From the IMG/VR virus record IMGVR_UViG_3300036806_000173, positions 1 through 42,250 of that record: DNA of 42,250 bases. One strand, written 5' to 3'. Origin of the DNA: a virus. Within the stretch, counting starts at the first letter, position 1. Each line of letters starts with the position of its first letter. The notes beneath the pieces are model-generated. The model did no database searches and was not told the DNA's origin. It saw only the letters and a list, made by a program, of their open reading frames with translations. The position numbers and the translations under genes were made by a program. Below, piece after piece: positions 16,118 through 23,528 of this stretch.

Positions 16118-16505
16118 TGGCTTCCTCCGTCTTCGGCTCGGTGATCGCCGCGCTTTTTTTTACTTTGTCGATGAAAACTGAACTTCGCGCCGCCTGCTCT
16201 CGCGCTCGCTTGCGCGCCGACCAAGGAACATGCCCGGGCATCGCGTTGAGCTCTTCCGGCTTCGGCTGTTCACCGGGAATAGAACGGGAGGCGACGTCCT
16301 GGGCTTTCAAAAGTTCGTCGAGCTTCTCTTCTATGGCCCCGAGCGACGAATCAATTAGCTCGAGTTTGCCTTTCAACATCTCGGCTTTGAATTCTACTTT
16401 CACGAGGCGCTCTTCGACACTATTTCGCAGCTGATCGAGCTTGATCGCCGTTTGCGCGGCGAGATCGTCGACGAGCTTTTGCGGATCCGGTTTCGGTTTA
16501 AACAT
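16110..16505 (-). CDS. Coiled-coil protein with basic C-terminal part
   Basis: A 131-residue protein. The first 70 residues form a long amphipathic helix (DDLAAQTAIKLDQLRNSVEE, KLELIDSSLGAIEEKLDELL) and the remainder is basic (WSARKRAREQAARSS). It overlaps the Tat-signal gene by 8 bases. It could be a head-assembly or scaffold-type accessory, but there is no recognised family. It contains an embedded CCGTTCTATTC copy at 16277-16287. Confidence 0.6.
   Translation of the reverse strand: MFKPKPDPQKLVDDLAAQTAIKLDQLRNSVEERLVKVEFKAEMLKGKLELIDSSLGAIEEKLDELLKAQDVASRSIPGEQPKPEELNAMPGHVPWSARKRAREQAARSSVFIDKVKKSAAITEPKTEEASE
16277..16287 (-). promoter_or_regulatory. CCGTTCTATTC element, copy 5 (inside a gene)
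   Basis: Exact copy on the minus strand within the coiled-coil gene, at a point where it encodes RSIPG. It may serve the downstream small genes and the portal. Being inside a gene it could also be coincidental, but an exact 11-mer by chance is unlikely. Confidence 0.4.
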
Positions 16506-16836
16506 TTCGATGCCTCCGAATATCTGCGATCGTGCCGCGGTGAATGTGCATCGGGATCCGCGCAGGCTCCGATCCGATCTTCATTGCCGCGGCGAGGCCG
16601 AGCTGCTCGAAGGCTTTGAGCTGGTCGCGATTGAGCAAGATCACGTGCGGGCCATCCCATTCGGGATCGATCACTGAAACTCGCAGCAAGTGATCCAGGT
16701 TTAGCGTATCGATGCGCCCGACGGGGAGAAGAGTCGGTACGCTCGGGAAACTGAACACGCGAAACGGGAATGATCGCACGGCCGCGCCGGCCGCGAGGCC
16801 TCCGATCAGAGTTTTGAGGAATTGCCTTCGCTGCAT
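16498..16836 (-). CDS. Twin-arginine (Tat) signal protein
   Basis: A 112-residue protein starting MQRRQFLKTLIGGLAAGAAV. The RRQFLK motif followed by a weakly hydrophobic Gly/Ala core is a classic Tat signal, which directs folded proteins across the inner membrane. The mature part (HLLRVSVIDPEWDGPHVILL, LLNRDQLKAFEQLGLAAAMK) is a small alpha/beta domain I do not recognise. It lies downstream of the terminase large subunit and a zinc protein. Export by Tat is rare for phage proteins; alternatively the segment is only an N-terminal helix that resembles a signal. Confidence 0.65.
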   Translation of the reverse strand: MQRRQFLKTLIGGLAAGAAVRSFPFRVFSFPSVPTLLPVGRIDTLNLDHLLRVSVIDPEWDGPHVILLNRDQLKAFEQLGLAAAMKIGSEPARIPMHIHRGTIADIRRHRNV

Positions 16837-16848
16837 TTCAGTCCTCCA

Positions 16849-17022
16849 TTATCGGAATGTTGAAACTCGCCCGCACTTCACACACTCGAGAACGTAAATC
16901 CAATCGCATCGGCAATCGAGGCCGACCGTTCCCGAGCAGCTCGGCTCGTGAATGATGTCGAGCAGCTTGCAGGGATTCGATTTCAAACGGTGCTCGATGC
17001 GATGCAGAAGTCGGCGAATCAT
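16849..17022 (-). CDS. Small zinc-binding protein
   Basis: A 57-residue protein read from the sequence. The ATG at 17022 follows the terminase stop directly. It begins MIRRLLHRIEHRLKSNPC and contains LDCRCDWIYVLECVKCGR, giving C-x-C and C-x2-C pairs that fit a zinc ribbon. A competing frame (16838-17026, TTG start) has no such pattern and is rejected. The role is unknown; small zinc proteins near terminase genes are often HNH-like or assembly factors, but no HNH residues are present. Confidence 0.7.
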   Translation of the reverse strand: MIRRLLHRIEHRLKSNPCKLLDIIHEPSCSGTVGLDCRCDWIYVLECVKCGRVSTFR

Positions 17023-18705
17023 TCAATGCCTCCGCGGTTTGAAGCGCCGGGCCGAAGTGTAGAACGGCGCCGTCGTCTTCGCATCCTCGGCCTTCGCCTT
17101 CATGTGCGCGATGTAGCGACTCGAGCCGACGATCGGCAAATTCTTGAGCGTTTCCTTGAGTACTTCCTCTTTCGGCTTTTCCTCGGGCCGGATCCTCGAG
17201 GCGAGAGCGTATCGCGTGCCGTCCAAAACGTCGAGCATCGGTGAGTCGCCCTCTTTTTCGATGTCGCCGTCGTGGCCTGGTTGCCGGCTTGCCAGGGCCC
17301 AGGGCAACGCCTCGAAGACGTGCGAGAGTTCGTCGTCGATCAGCCAGTTACAAACCGTCGAGCCGTCCTCGAGCTCGTTGAGAACGACGTTCTCTTCCTC
17401 GTCGCGATCGCCCAGGAGCGAATATATGAGCGTCCAGCCGTTCACGCGATCGGAATAGGCCGCCGTCATTCGCGGCATTCCGTTTGCGACGAAGACGTCG
17501 CTCATGCGATGCCCGCGCGAGAGGCGATCGGTGCCGAGATCCGGCGAGGCGTAGATCTTGTCGATGCGCTTTTTTTCGTTCTCGGGAGTTTGATCCGCGA
17601 CTTCCTGGGCGAGCGCGCTCTCGGAAATTCCTTTGATCAGCAGCTCACGAAACGTGACGGGAAAAGTTTTGACGTGTCCGCTCTTCAGTTTGAGCTCGAT
17701 GAACGTGTTCCAGCTCACATAGGCGTGATGGACTTTCCCCCAATCCAGGCCGAGAAAAATCGGTTGCCAATGCTGCTTAGACATCGCGCGAACGATCGCG
17801 TCGTGGGAGATCGCGATGTTCAGGTATTCGTAATTATCGAAGAATTGGCCCTCGAAGCCGCTCCACTTTCCGTAAAGCCAGGCGTCCCGGATCCGCCGCG
17901 GTTGCGATTGCAGCATTTTGCGATAGGCCCGGCCGGCCGGTGTGTCGGCCGCATATGCCGGGTTATCGTCGATGAAAGTTTGAATGAAGAGAAATTCCTC
18001 GGGCGAGTAGCTTTCGGGATCCTCGCCGGTCGGGACGCTCTTCTCGATGTCACAGCCGAACAGGTGATTCAAAACGTCGCCGCCGTAGCCGCCTGGATTC
18101 GTCGCGCCCTTCACCTGGGCGATGATCGGCTTTCCAAGTACGTTGAGGCTTTCGGTCCAGCGAACTGAGCCGGCGATAAACTTCCACTCGGAGTAGGGCC
18201 ACTCCGACCACTCATCGAAATGCGCGCATAGGAACTCGCCGGATAGAGTCTTGCGAACGGCCTTCAGGTTTGCGGCCGAGCCGAAACGGATGATCGAGCC
18301 GTTCGGGAATTCGCAGCGCTCGAACGACAGCTCGCCGATGTATCGCCCGCGGAGGCCTTCAGGGAGCGACTTGAATCGATCGATGATCGTCGCTTTGAGC
18401 TCGCCCATCGTTCGCCGGAAAATGATTTGCCTCGAGCCGGGAACCAGGTACGCCTTGAAGATCGCGTCAAAAATTATGGCTTCCGTTTTTCCGGGCCCAC
18501 GCGCGCCACCAAAGAGAACGTATGGTTCTTCCGCGTCAAAATATCGAATCTGTTTGGGGTGAGGGTGGAAAATGCAGGAGCGGGTTCCATCTTCATGGTT
18601 TTCGTAGACAGAGAATCGAGTGCCGTGAAACTCGCTTCCCAATGCCAGCGTACACGCGGACTCATGCCCGCGCGAGCCCTGAAAATCAATTAGGAAACTG
18701 GGCAT
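17023..18705 (-). CDS. Terminase large subunit
   Basis: A 560-residue packaging motor with ATPase and nuclease domains. The Walker A motif GGARGPGKT is at about residues 66-74 and the Walker B region FLCAHFDEW near residue 155. The C-terminal RNase H-like nuclease shows LGLDWGKVHHAY (first acidic residue) and IYASPDLGTDRL, with a late acidic segment near MLDVLDGTRYAL. It cuts concatemers and drives DNA into the prohead through the portal. The first 20 bases overlap the stop region of the GIY-YIG gene, which separates it from the terminase small-subunit candidate. Confidence 0.9.
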   Translation of the reverse strand: MPSFLIDFQGSRGHESACTLALGSEFHGTRFSVYENHEDGTRSCIFHPHPKQIRYFDAEEPYVLFGGARGPGKTEAIIFDAIFKAYLVPGSRQIIFRRTMGELKATIIDRFKSLPEGLRGRYIGELSFERCEFPNGSIIRFGSAANLKAVRKTLSGEFLCAHFDEWSEWPYSEWKFIAGSVRWTESLNVLGKPIIAQVKGATNPGGYGGDVLNHLFGCDIEKSVPTGEDPESYSPEEFLFIQTFIDDNPAYAADTPAGRAYRKMLQSQPRRIRDAWLYGKWSGFEGQFFDNYEYLNIAISHDAIVRAMSKQHWQPIFLGLDWGKVHHAYVSWNTFIELKLKSGHVKTFPVTFRELLIKGISESALAQEVADQTPENEKKRIDKIYASPDLGTDRLSRGHRMSDVFVANGMPRMTAAYSDRVNGWTLIYSLLGDRDEEENVVLNELEDGSTVCNWLIDDELSHVFEALPWALASRQPGHDGDIEKEGDSPMLDVLDGTRYALASRIRPEEKPKEEVLKETLKNLPIVGSSRYIAHMKAKAEDAKTTAPFYTSARRFKPRRH

Positions 18706-19207
18706 TCTGCTTCCTGAGGATCGAATCGCGCTTATAGGTGTTCCCGATCAGGCGGAGCGATTGCTTTCGCGAGAACGATGCGGGCATCTTACGGCCTTTG
18801 TTGTGGCGACTATGATGAGACGAGGCTCGCATTTTCGCTCGCGTTTCCTCGGAATGTTTCTTCCCTGTTTGAACAATCCGCATGTTCTCGCGGTATTCCA
18901 GAGATCGCGGAGGAAACTTTTTGCCAGTCATTGAGCGGGCGATGCGAGCCTTTGTCTCTTCAGTGTGAGCGAGAACGCCGGTTTCATTAACTTCCTTGTC
19001 ATGATTCAGGACGTGGCATCCGAGGCCGAGGAAATGCTTCATCCAATGCGCCTCTCGTTTCCTGATTGACTGCGAATCCGTTGTCTCTAAGATGGCCCAA
19101 TCGCAGTAGAGCATTTTGTGCTCGCTCATGCGGCGAATCACATCGTCGGTGCGACCGATGTAGACGGAGAACCCCGCGAAGATCACGTACACGAATCGCT
19201 CAGGCAT
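18686..19207 (-). CDS. GIY-YIG homing endonuclease
   Basis: A 173-residue protein. The nuclease domain starts at once with FVYVIF and VYIGRTDDV, the two signature strands, followed by a helix with HKMLYCDWAILETTDS. The second half carries NUMOD3-type DNA-binding repeats (HTEETKARIARSMTGKKF, then HSEETRAKMRASSH) and a basic tail. It is free-standing, inserted between packaging genes; the terminase gene downstream is its likely target site. By eye the gene is less GC-rich than its neighbours, which fits recent arrival. Confidence 0.85.
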   Translation of the reverse strand: MPERFVYVIFAGFSVYIGRTDDVIRRMSEHKMLYCDWAILETTDSQSIRKREAHWMKHFLGLGCHVLNHDKEVNETGVLAHTEETKARIARSMTGKKFPPRSLEYRENMRIVQTGKKHSEETRAKMRASSHHSRHNKGRKMPASFSRKQSLRLIGNTYKRDSILRKQNAQFPN

Positions 19208-19556
19208 CGGCTTGCGCCGCCGCGCGCTGTTTCAAGAACGCCTGAAACTCTTGCGGGTTGAGATAGAAGCGGCCGTCGGCGCTTTGCCGGAGGCCCTTTT
19301 GCTCGAGGAAGTCGACCAGGCCATTAAAGATCACGGCGACCTGATCGCGTTGCCGCTCCATGCGCGCGATCTCTGCGCGGAGGCCGCCGAAGTTTTTCTC
19401 GAGAGTTTGCGCGAGGCCGGCGAACATGGGATGCACGTTTTTCAAGTGAAAATTGTTGATCGCCGCGATCACTTCGCGCTTTGTGGCCGGCTGATCCATT
19501 TCGAGTTCAGCTCTTGCCGCGCTTGGATCCGTGATCAGGCCTGGTTTGCTCGACAT
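19200..19556 (-). CDS. Hypothetical helical protein
   Basis: A 118-residue, mostly helical protein (ATKREVIAAINNFHLKNVHP, FGGLRAEIARMERQRDQ). It ends in a short domain with GRFYLNPQEFQAFLKQ. It overlaps the end of the terminase small-subunit candidate by 50 bases and the GIY-YIG start by 8, so translation is probably coupled. It could contribute to packaging, but no family is recognised. Confidence 0.6.
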   Translation of the reverse strand: MSSKPGLITDPSAARAELEMDQPATKREVIAAINNFHLKNVHPMFAGLAQTLEKNFGGLRAEIARMERQRDQVAVIFNGLVDFLEQKGLRQSADGRFYLNPQEFQAFLKQRAAAQADA

Positions 19557-20004
19557 TTGTTCCCCCTGTGAGCTCGACGGTTTGCGTCACCGTGCGTGTC
19601 TCTTCCTGCTTTACGACTTCGCCGCCCTGCAGAATCACCGTCGACGTCTTCGTCGCTTTCGTTTCCCCGCCGGCCGGCGCCGCGGTAAGTTCGACGGTTG
19701 GAGGCATTTCCTTGTCGTCGGCGATCGCCTGCATCTTAACTAAAGCCTCGGTGAGAAGTCGAAGTTCCTCGGGTTCCTTCGCTTTTTCCATAAGCTTTAC
19801 CCACCGAACACACCAGGCGAACATCATGCGATCGACGACAGGGCCCTTTCCCCGCATGTCTTTGCCGACCTCGATTTTCTCGAGGATCCGGATAAGCGAG
19901 TTTTGAACGGGAATCCGGCGCGCGTGCGTGCCCTTGCCGGAAGGGTTTGCGCTCTGCCCAGGGCCGACGGGTTTCAGATTTGCGAGGCTCTTCGGGTTGA
20001 CCAT
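19507..20004 (-). CDS. Terminase small subunit candidate (DUF5681-like start)
   Basis: A 165-residue protein starting at ATG 20004. The opening SLANLKPVGPGQSANPSGKG matches the NLKP--PGQSGNP-GK N-terminal motif found in many phage DNA-packaging and terminase small-subunit proteins. A helical middle (ILEKIEVGKDMRGKGPVVDR) is followed by a low-complexity Thr/Val/Glu tail (TVTQTVELTGG). Position upstream of the large subunit, interrupted only by a coil protein and a homing endonuclease, supports the role in recognising phage DNA. The helix-turn-helix is not clear. Confidence 0.55.
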   Translation of the reverse strand: MVNPKSLANLKPVGPGQSANPSGKGTHARRIPVQNSLIRILEKIEVGKDMRGKGPVVDRMMFAWCVRWVKLMEKAKEPEELRLLTEALVKMQAIADDKEMPPTVELTAAPAGGETKATKTSTVILQGGEVVKQEETRTVTQTVELTGGTNVEQTRPDHGSKRGKS

Positions 20005-20005
20005 G

Positions 20006-20959
20006 TCACACAAAAGCGCCGCAGAAGCGACACCTTGGCCCGCGCGGGTGCAGCAAGATCCGTGTCGTGCCGTCGCGCTTGCACGTTCCGTCCCAAGTCG
20101 GGAATTTTTTACGGCCAAATTCTTCGGTCGTGTGCGCGTCGAACATAAGCTTTGTGCGCCAAGGCGTGCCGCGGTCGTTCAGGTGAATCGAGAATTTCGA
20201 GCGATTCATTTCCGGCTGAAGGCCCACGTCGTAGACGAATCGTGCGTCGTGTACGAGCGGGATTTCGGCCTGGTGCAAGGCAAAGCCGACGTGTGTATCC
20301 TCGCCCCAATGCTTTACCGGAGCATCGATCACGACTTTGCAGGCCTTCGCCGAGAGCCAGTAAGCGGCGCCGCCGAGTGGGCACGAGTGGTGCGACGTCG
20401 GGTGCGCGGGACATGGGCCGCAGCCAAACGACCAGCCCGCGGCATCGATGTTGAACTTGAAAAACTGTTTGAGGCGATCGGGAAAAAGATAGGTGTCGAC
20501 GAAAATCCGAATCACGCCGTCATATTTGCGATCGAGTGCCCACTTCAGCGATTCGATCGTCTTCCAGGGCAAGCCGAGATAAGAGTCGGGACAAGCGAGC
20601 ATAACTTCGTCGAGCTCGAGCGAGTCAGCGGATCCGATCTCGGCCTTTTTCGCCGTCGCCGGCGCAAGGTTGCCGAGCGTACCAGGTGAGCCGATCATTT
20701 CCGGCGTGAAGAGCGCGGCCTGCTCTTCGTCGGTGAAGTTGCGGTCGCCGAGGAAAAACCGGAGATCCCATTCCTCGGGCATGTATTTCTTCCAGGTATC
20801 GCGGATCGCCTGGTTTGATGCGAGATCCTTCCAGCACGATGAAACGGCGACGAGGATTTTCCATTCGCGCGGAGGCTTTTCCGCCTCAACGGTTTGCGGA
20901 AGTTTTGATTTCACGCCAAGATCGACGGAAAAATCTTTTCCAGTTTTCACTTTGAGCAT
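20006..20959 (-). CDS. GT31-like glycosyltransferase
   Basis: A 317-residue protein; ATG 20959 chosen, because longer reads overlap the methyltransferase gene and are Arg-rich noise. The segments ILVAVSSCWKDLASNQAIRD-TW, LRFFLGDRNF, ELDEVMLACPDSYLGLPWKT and HWGEDTHVG follow the beta-1,3-galactosyltransferase (GT31) pattern. The metal-binding DDD is replaced by FVDTY, so donor binding may differ. A C-terminal C-x2-C pair is present. Together with the adjacent epimerase and methyltransferase it may build or modify a sugar on the virion, on phage DNA or on the host surface. Confidence 0.65.
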   Translation of the reverse strand: MLKVKTGKDFSVDLGVKSKLPQTVEAEKPPREWKILVAVSSCWKDLASNQAIRDTWKKYMPEEWDLRFFLGDRNFTDEEQAALFTPEMIGSPGTLGNLAPATAKKAEIGSADSLELDEVMLACPDSYLGLPWKTIESLKWALDRKYDGVIRIFVDTYLFPDRLKQFFKFNIDAAGWSFGCGPCPAHPTSHHSCPLGGAAYWLSAKACKVVIDAPVKHWGEDTHVGFALHQAEIPLVHDARFVYDVGLQPEMNRSKFSIHLNDRGTPWRTKLMFDAHTTEEFGRKKFPTWDGTCKRDGTTRILLHPRGPRCRFCGAFV

Positions 20960-21522
20960 GTGGGTTTTCTCGCCGTGCTGTAGATCGCGTGCGCGAACGT
21001 ATCTTCGTGAATTCCGCCTTCGGGATGCTCGACGCAGCCGCCAGTCTCGCCGCAATTCCGCGTCGCCTTCCAGAAGTCACCGTATCGCATATCGAGAACT
21101 TCGAGGCCCGAAATCTCGAGCAGGTGACGGAGGCCGCCCTCGAGGAAGCGCCAGTAATCATTCGGCAGGCAATGCGGATGGAAGCCGCCCCAGGATCGCG
21201 CCGTCGTGATGACGTGGCCGCCTGGGCGAAGTACTCGGAAGATCTCGCGATACGACGCAAAAAAGTCGGTGTCGTGCTCGAGGCGCTCGGCGTCGATCAC
21301 GACCTCGAATAAATCATCGAGGAAAATCATGTCGTGACAGTTCATCACCATGTCGACGCCGGGGCCTTTCTCTAAATCGATTCCGAGGTAATAGTGAAAT
21401 CGAGATTTGTCGGCGAAGATCGGCCGAGGCGAACCATTGATGTCCCGGCTGCCCACTTCGAGCACGGCCCCGGAAAGCGGAGCCGCGGCCATTTCGATGT
21501 ACTTCAGGCAATCGAGAGTCAT
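20947..21522 (-). CDS. Class I SAM-dependent methyltransferase
   Basis: A 191-residue protein. Motif I is GAVLEVGSRDING with the acidic residue at the end of strand 2 in YYLGIDLEKGPGVD; motif IV region DLFEVVIDAERLEH and RVLRPGGHVITTAR (post-motif strand) complete the Rossmann-type fold. No DNA-methylase catalytic motif (NPPY) is seen, so a small-molecule or sugar substrate is likelier. It overlaps the epimerase stop as ATGA and the glycosyltransferase start by 13 bases. Confidence 0.75.
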   Translation of the reverse strand: MTLDCLKYIEMAAAPLSGAVLEVGSRDINGSPRPIFADKSRFHYYLGIDLEKGPGVDMVMNCHDMIFLDDLFEVVIDAERLEHDTDFFASYREIFRVLRPGGHVITTARSWGGFHPHCLPNDYWRFLEGGLRHLLEISGLEVLDMRYGDFWKATRNCGETGGCVEHPEGGIHEDTFAHAIYSTARKPTCSK

Positions 21523-22391
21523 GCGCTCACGCTCCGCGGCACGTTCGGGAAGGCGTCAAAGATCGCATCCTCGAGCACGATTTGCGCCTCAAATCCGAGC
21601 TGCTCACGCGCTGGCTCGGCATCGCTGATAAGCGCCTGAGCGTCGCCCGGGCGCGGATCCGTGTACTCGATCGGGACCGAGAGCATTTTCGCGATCTCGT
21701 TCATTGACGTTTGCCGGCCGGTGCAGACATCGAGTGTGCAGCAAACGACCTCGGATTTCAGGGCGATGTCGAAAGCACGCGCAACGTCGCGCGCGTGTAC
21801 CCAATCTCGGGTTTGCGTGCCGTTTCCGCTGATATGAAAGCAGCGGTCGCGCTTATACGATTCATCGAGGCCCGCGAAGGCGCAAAGCTGGTGTTCGATG
21901 CGGGATTGCCCGGCGCCGTAAATGTTCGACGGCCGAAGGCCCATGCAGGGAACGCCGAGCTCACCGTAAAACTGAACCTCGAGCTCGGCGGCGAGTTTGG
22001 TCGCTTTGTAGATCGTGAACTGATCGCTCAAAACGATATTCGAGCTGCAGACGATGACGCGCTTCACGATGTCGGGGTGATCCTTCGCGATTTTGAGCAC
22101 GTTGCGCGTGCCGTGAACATTCACGCGCCACGCCTCGGAAGGGAAATCCCGGCAAGACAGGTTCCGGCCGTATGCGGCCAGGTGCGCGATGTGCGAGAAG
22201 CCGCGTTCGAGAATTGCTCTTTCGAGCGAACGATAATCAGCGACATCGCATTCGATGTGCGCCCTTGTGGGATTAGATCGAGAAAGGCTTCCTCCGCAAT
22301 GCGGATCGAGATTGTCGAGCGCCCAACCGTCGGTCTGCTCGATGACGTGACGGCCTGCGAATCCTAGCCCCCCGGTTACGCAAACTTTCAT
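21519..22391 (-). CDS. NAD-dependent nucleotide-sugar epimerase/dehydratase
   Basis: A 290-residue extended short-chain dehydrogenase. The N-terminus MKVCVTGGLGFAGRHVIE gives the TGG-GF-G NAD-binding loop; the catalytic YxxxK is YKATK and the preceding SS (VCSSNIVLS) supplies the Ser. GLRPSNIYGAGQ is the usual substrate-loop motif, and TRDWVHARDVARAF is typical of UDP-glucose 4-epimerase relatives. It acts on a nucleotide sugar and probably feeds the neighbouring glycosyltransferase. It overlaps the HNH gene as ATGA. Confidence 0.85.
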   Translation of the reverse strand: MKVCVTGGLGFAGRHVIEQTDGWALDNLDPHCGGSLSRSNPTRAHIECDVADYRSLERAILERGFSHIAHLAAYGRNLSCRDFPSEAWRVNVHGTRNVLKIAKDHPDIVKRVIVCSSNIVLSDQFTIYKATKLAAELEVQFYGELGVPCMGLRPSNIYGAGQSRIEHQLCAFAGLDESYKRDRCFHISGNGTQTRDWVHARDVARAFDIALKSEVVCCTLDVCTGRQTSMNEIAKMLSVPIEYTDPRPGDAQALISDAEPAREQLGFEAQIVLEDAIFDAFPNVPRSVSA

Positions 22392-22876
22392 CGCCTTCCC
22401 TCCGCGTAAGCTTTTTTCAGTCCCAGCGAAATCTTAATTCCTTTTTCGGGATCAGAAGGCATCCCATGAAAGCACTTTTGCGAGCAGTACCTTGTGTCAC
22501 GGTGGCGAATTCTCCATTCAGGCACATTGAACAGCTCCCCGCAATTTAGGCACGTAAGATCGATTCCGTGCTTCTTGTGATGGAGTCGGGTGTGCTCTCC
22601 ATGCGCGAGCACTTGTAGATTCTCGAAATGATCATCGAGACGAATTTCGTTTAGGTGGTGAAGATTTGTGTTTACCGGATGGCACATCCCAGTTCTTAGC
22701 CACCAAACGACATGCGCTCTTAGCGCGTATCCAGATTTGAAGGCTCGTGGGCAGTCGGGCCGATAGACGCGGAATCGTCCTTTGTTGTCGATCCATCCAT
22801 CATCCCATCGATCTGGCATCCAGATTTCATGATTACGCTGGAATGTTCCGTCGCTTTTGCGGTCGAAGTGTCGCAT
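22388..22876 (-). CDS. HNH homing endonuclease with zinc finger
   Basis: A 162-residue protein. The core NTNLHHLNEIRLDDHFENLQ, followed by HGEHTRLHH, is the HNH pattern of free-standing phage endonucleases (HH...N...NL...EH...H). The C-terminal CLNCGELFNVPEWRIRH and YCSQKC provide a four-Cys zinc finger for DNA binding. It lies between the sigma-like gene and the sugar-modification genes and likely entered as a mobile gene. A near copy of the CCGTTCTATTC element lies 16 bases upstream of its start. Confidence 0.85.
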   Translation of the reverse strand: MRHFDRKSDGTFQRNHEIWMPDRWDDGWIDNKGRFRVYRPDCPRAFKSGYALRAHVVWWLRTGMCHPVNTNLHHLNEIRLDDHFENLQVLAHGEHTRLHHKKHGIDLTCLNCGELFNVPEWRIRHRDTRYCSQKCFHGMPSDPEKGIKISLGLKKAYAEGRR

Positions 22877-22891
22877 CGGTGCCTCGTGATT

Positions 22892-22902
22892 GAAAAGAAC
22901 GC
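22892..22902 (-). promoter_or_regulatory. Variant element GCGTTCTTTTC
   Basis: Near copy (two mismatches) of the CCGTTCTATTC element, in the 43-base gap between the sigma-like gene and the HNH gene and 16 bases before the HNH start. Weaker than the five exact copies, but oriented the same way. Confidence 0.35.
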
Positions 22903-22919
22903 CTCGAGTGGGAAAAAGT

Positions 22920-23489
22920 TCACAGGCCGGCGTCGGTCCTGTTCAGGCCCATCGAATTTTGCAGCTTAAAAATCGCCTGCTTACGCTTCATGCTCACCCA
23001 GGATTTAGAGCGGCCGACGCGAATCGCGATCGACGTGTCGCTGAATTCTCCGAAGCCTTCGAGGCCATACGTCATTCCGAGAACTATGCGCTCGGGAGAC
23101 GAAAGGCAATCGAGATTCTGCAGGGCCCGCGGGAGATCTGCTTTGCCGTTCAGGTGAGGCTCGAGCGGAGGCGGAGCGTCGATCATTGCCAGGCCCTCGC
23201 CTCCGCGAAGCAATCCCATGCGGATCTCGGGCTCGTGTTTGATCGTCCGCGCGATCAGATCGCGGATTTGCGTTTTCAGGATTATCGAGATTCCCTTCGG
23301 GTTGCGGTAGGACGGGCGCGCCTTGAAGATCACGAGCAGAAGGCTTTGAACTAGATCTTGCGTCTGTTCTCGCGTGAGTTTGAACGCCTTCGCATATTTC
23401 CCGGCGATGTACTTCGCCAAATTGCCGTACCGTTCGAGCAAGATTTCGTTTGAGGCCTTCAGACGTCGGCCGTACAAGGGAGCCGGCAT
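22920..23489 (-). CDS. Sigma-70-like transcription factor
   Basis: A 189-residue protein. Residues of about 15-85 resemble sigma region 2 (LLERYGNLAKYIAGKYAKAF, then EQTQDLVQSLLLVIFKARPS), where DLVQ is the usual core-binding signature. Residues of about 128-182 resemble region 4: LSSPERIVLGMTYGLEG followed by a helix-turn-helix SDTSIAIRVGRSKSWVSMKR and QAIFKLQ. It would direct host RNA polymerase to phage promoters. It has no region 1 or recognisable region 3. It lies upstream of the packaging and structural genes, as expected for a middle-to-late switch. An unrelated helix-turn-helix regulator is the alternative. Confidence 0.7.
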   Translation of the reverse strand: MPAPLYGRRLKASNEILLERYGNLAKYIAGKYAKAFKLTREQTQDLVQSLLLVIFKARPSYRNPKGISIILKTQIRDLIARTIKHEPEIRMGLLRGGEGLAMIDAPPPLEPHLNGKADLPRALQNLDCLSSPERIVLGMTYGLEGFGEFSDTSIAIRVGRSKSWVSMKRKQAIFKLQNSMGLNRTDAGL

Positions 23490-23528
23490 GTGCGAAAAGA
23501 TACCACACGATCGCTAGTATCGTGACCG

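Noticed and set aside
15114-16181. Plus-strand open frame of 355 codons with hydrophobic stretches
   Set aside because: Covers five minus-strand genes that have overlaps and good starts; the hydrophobic parts are the antisense of Glu/Lys-rich coils.
16838-17026. Minus-strand frame with TTG start, 62 codons
   Set aside because: The ATG frame at 16849-17022 begins immediately after the terminase stop and encodes a four-Cys protein, so it is the better choice.
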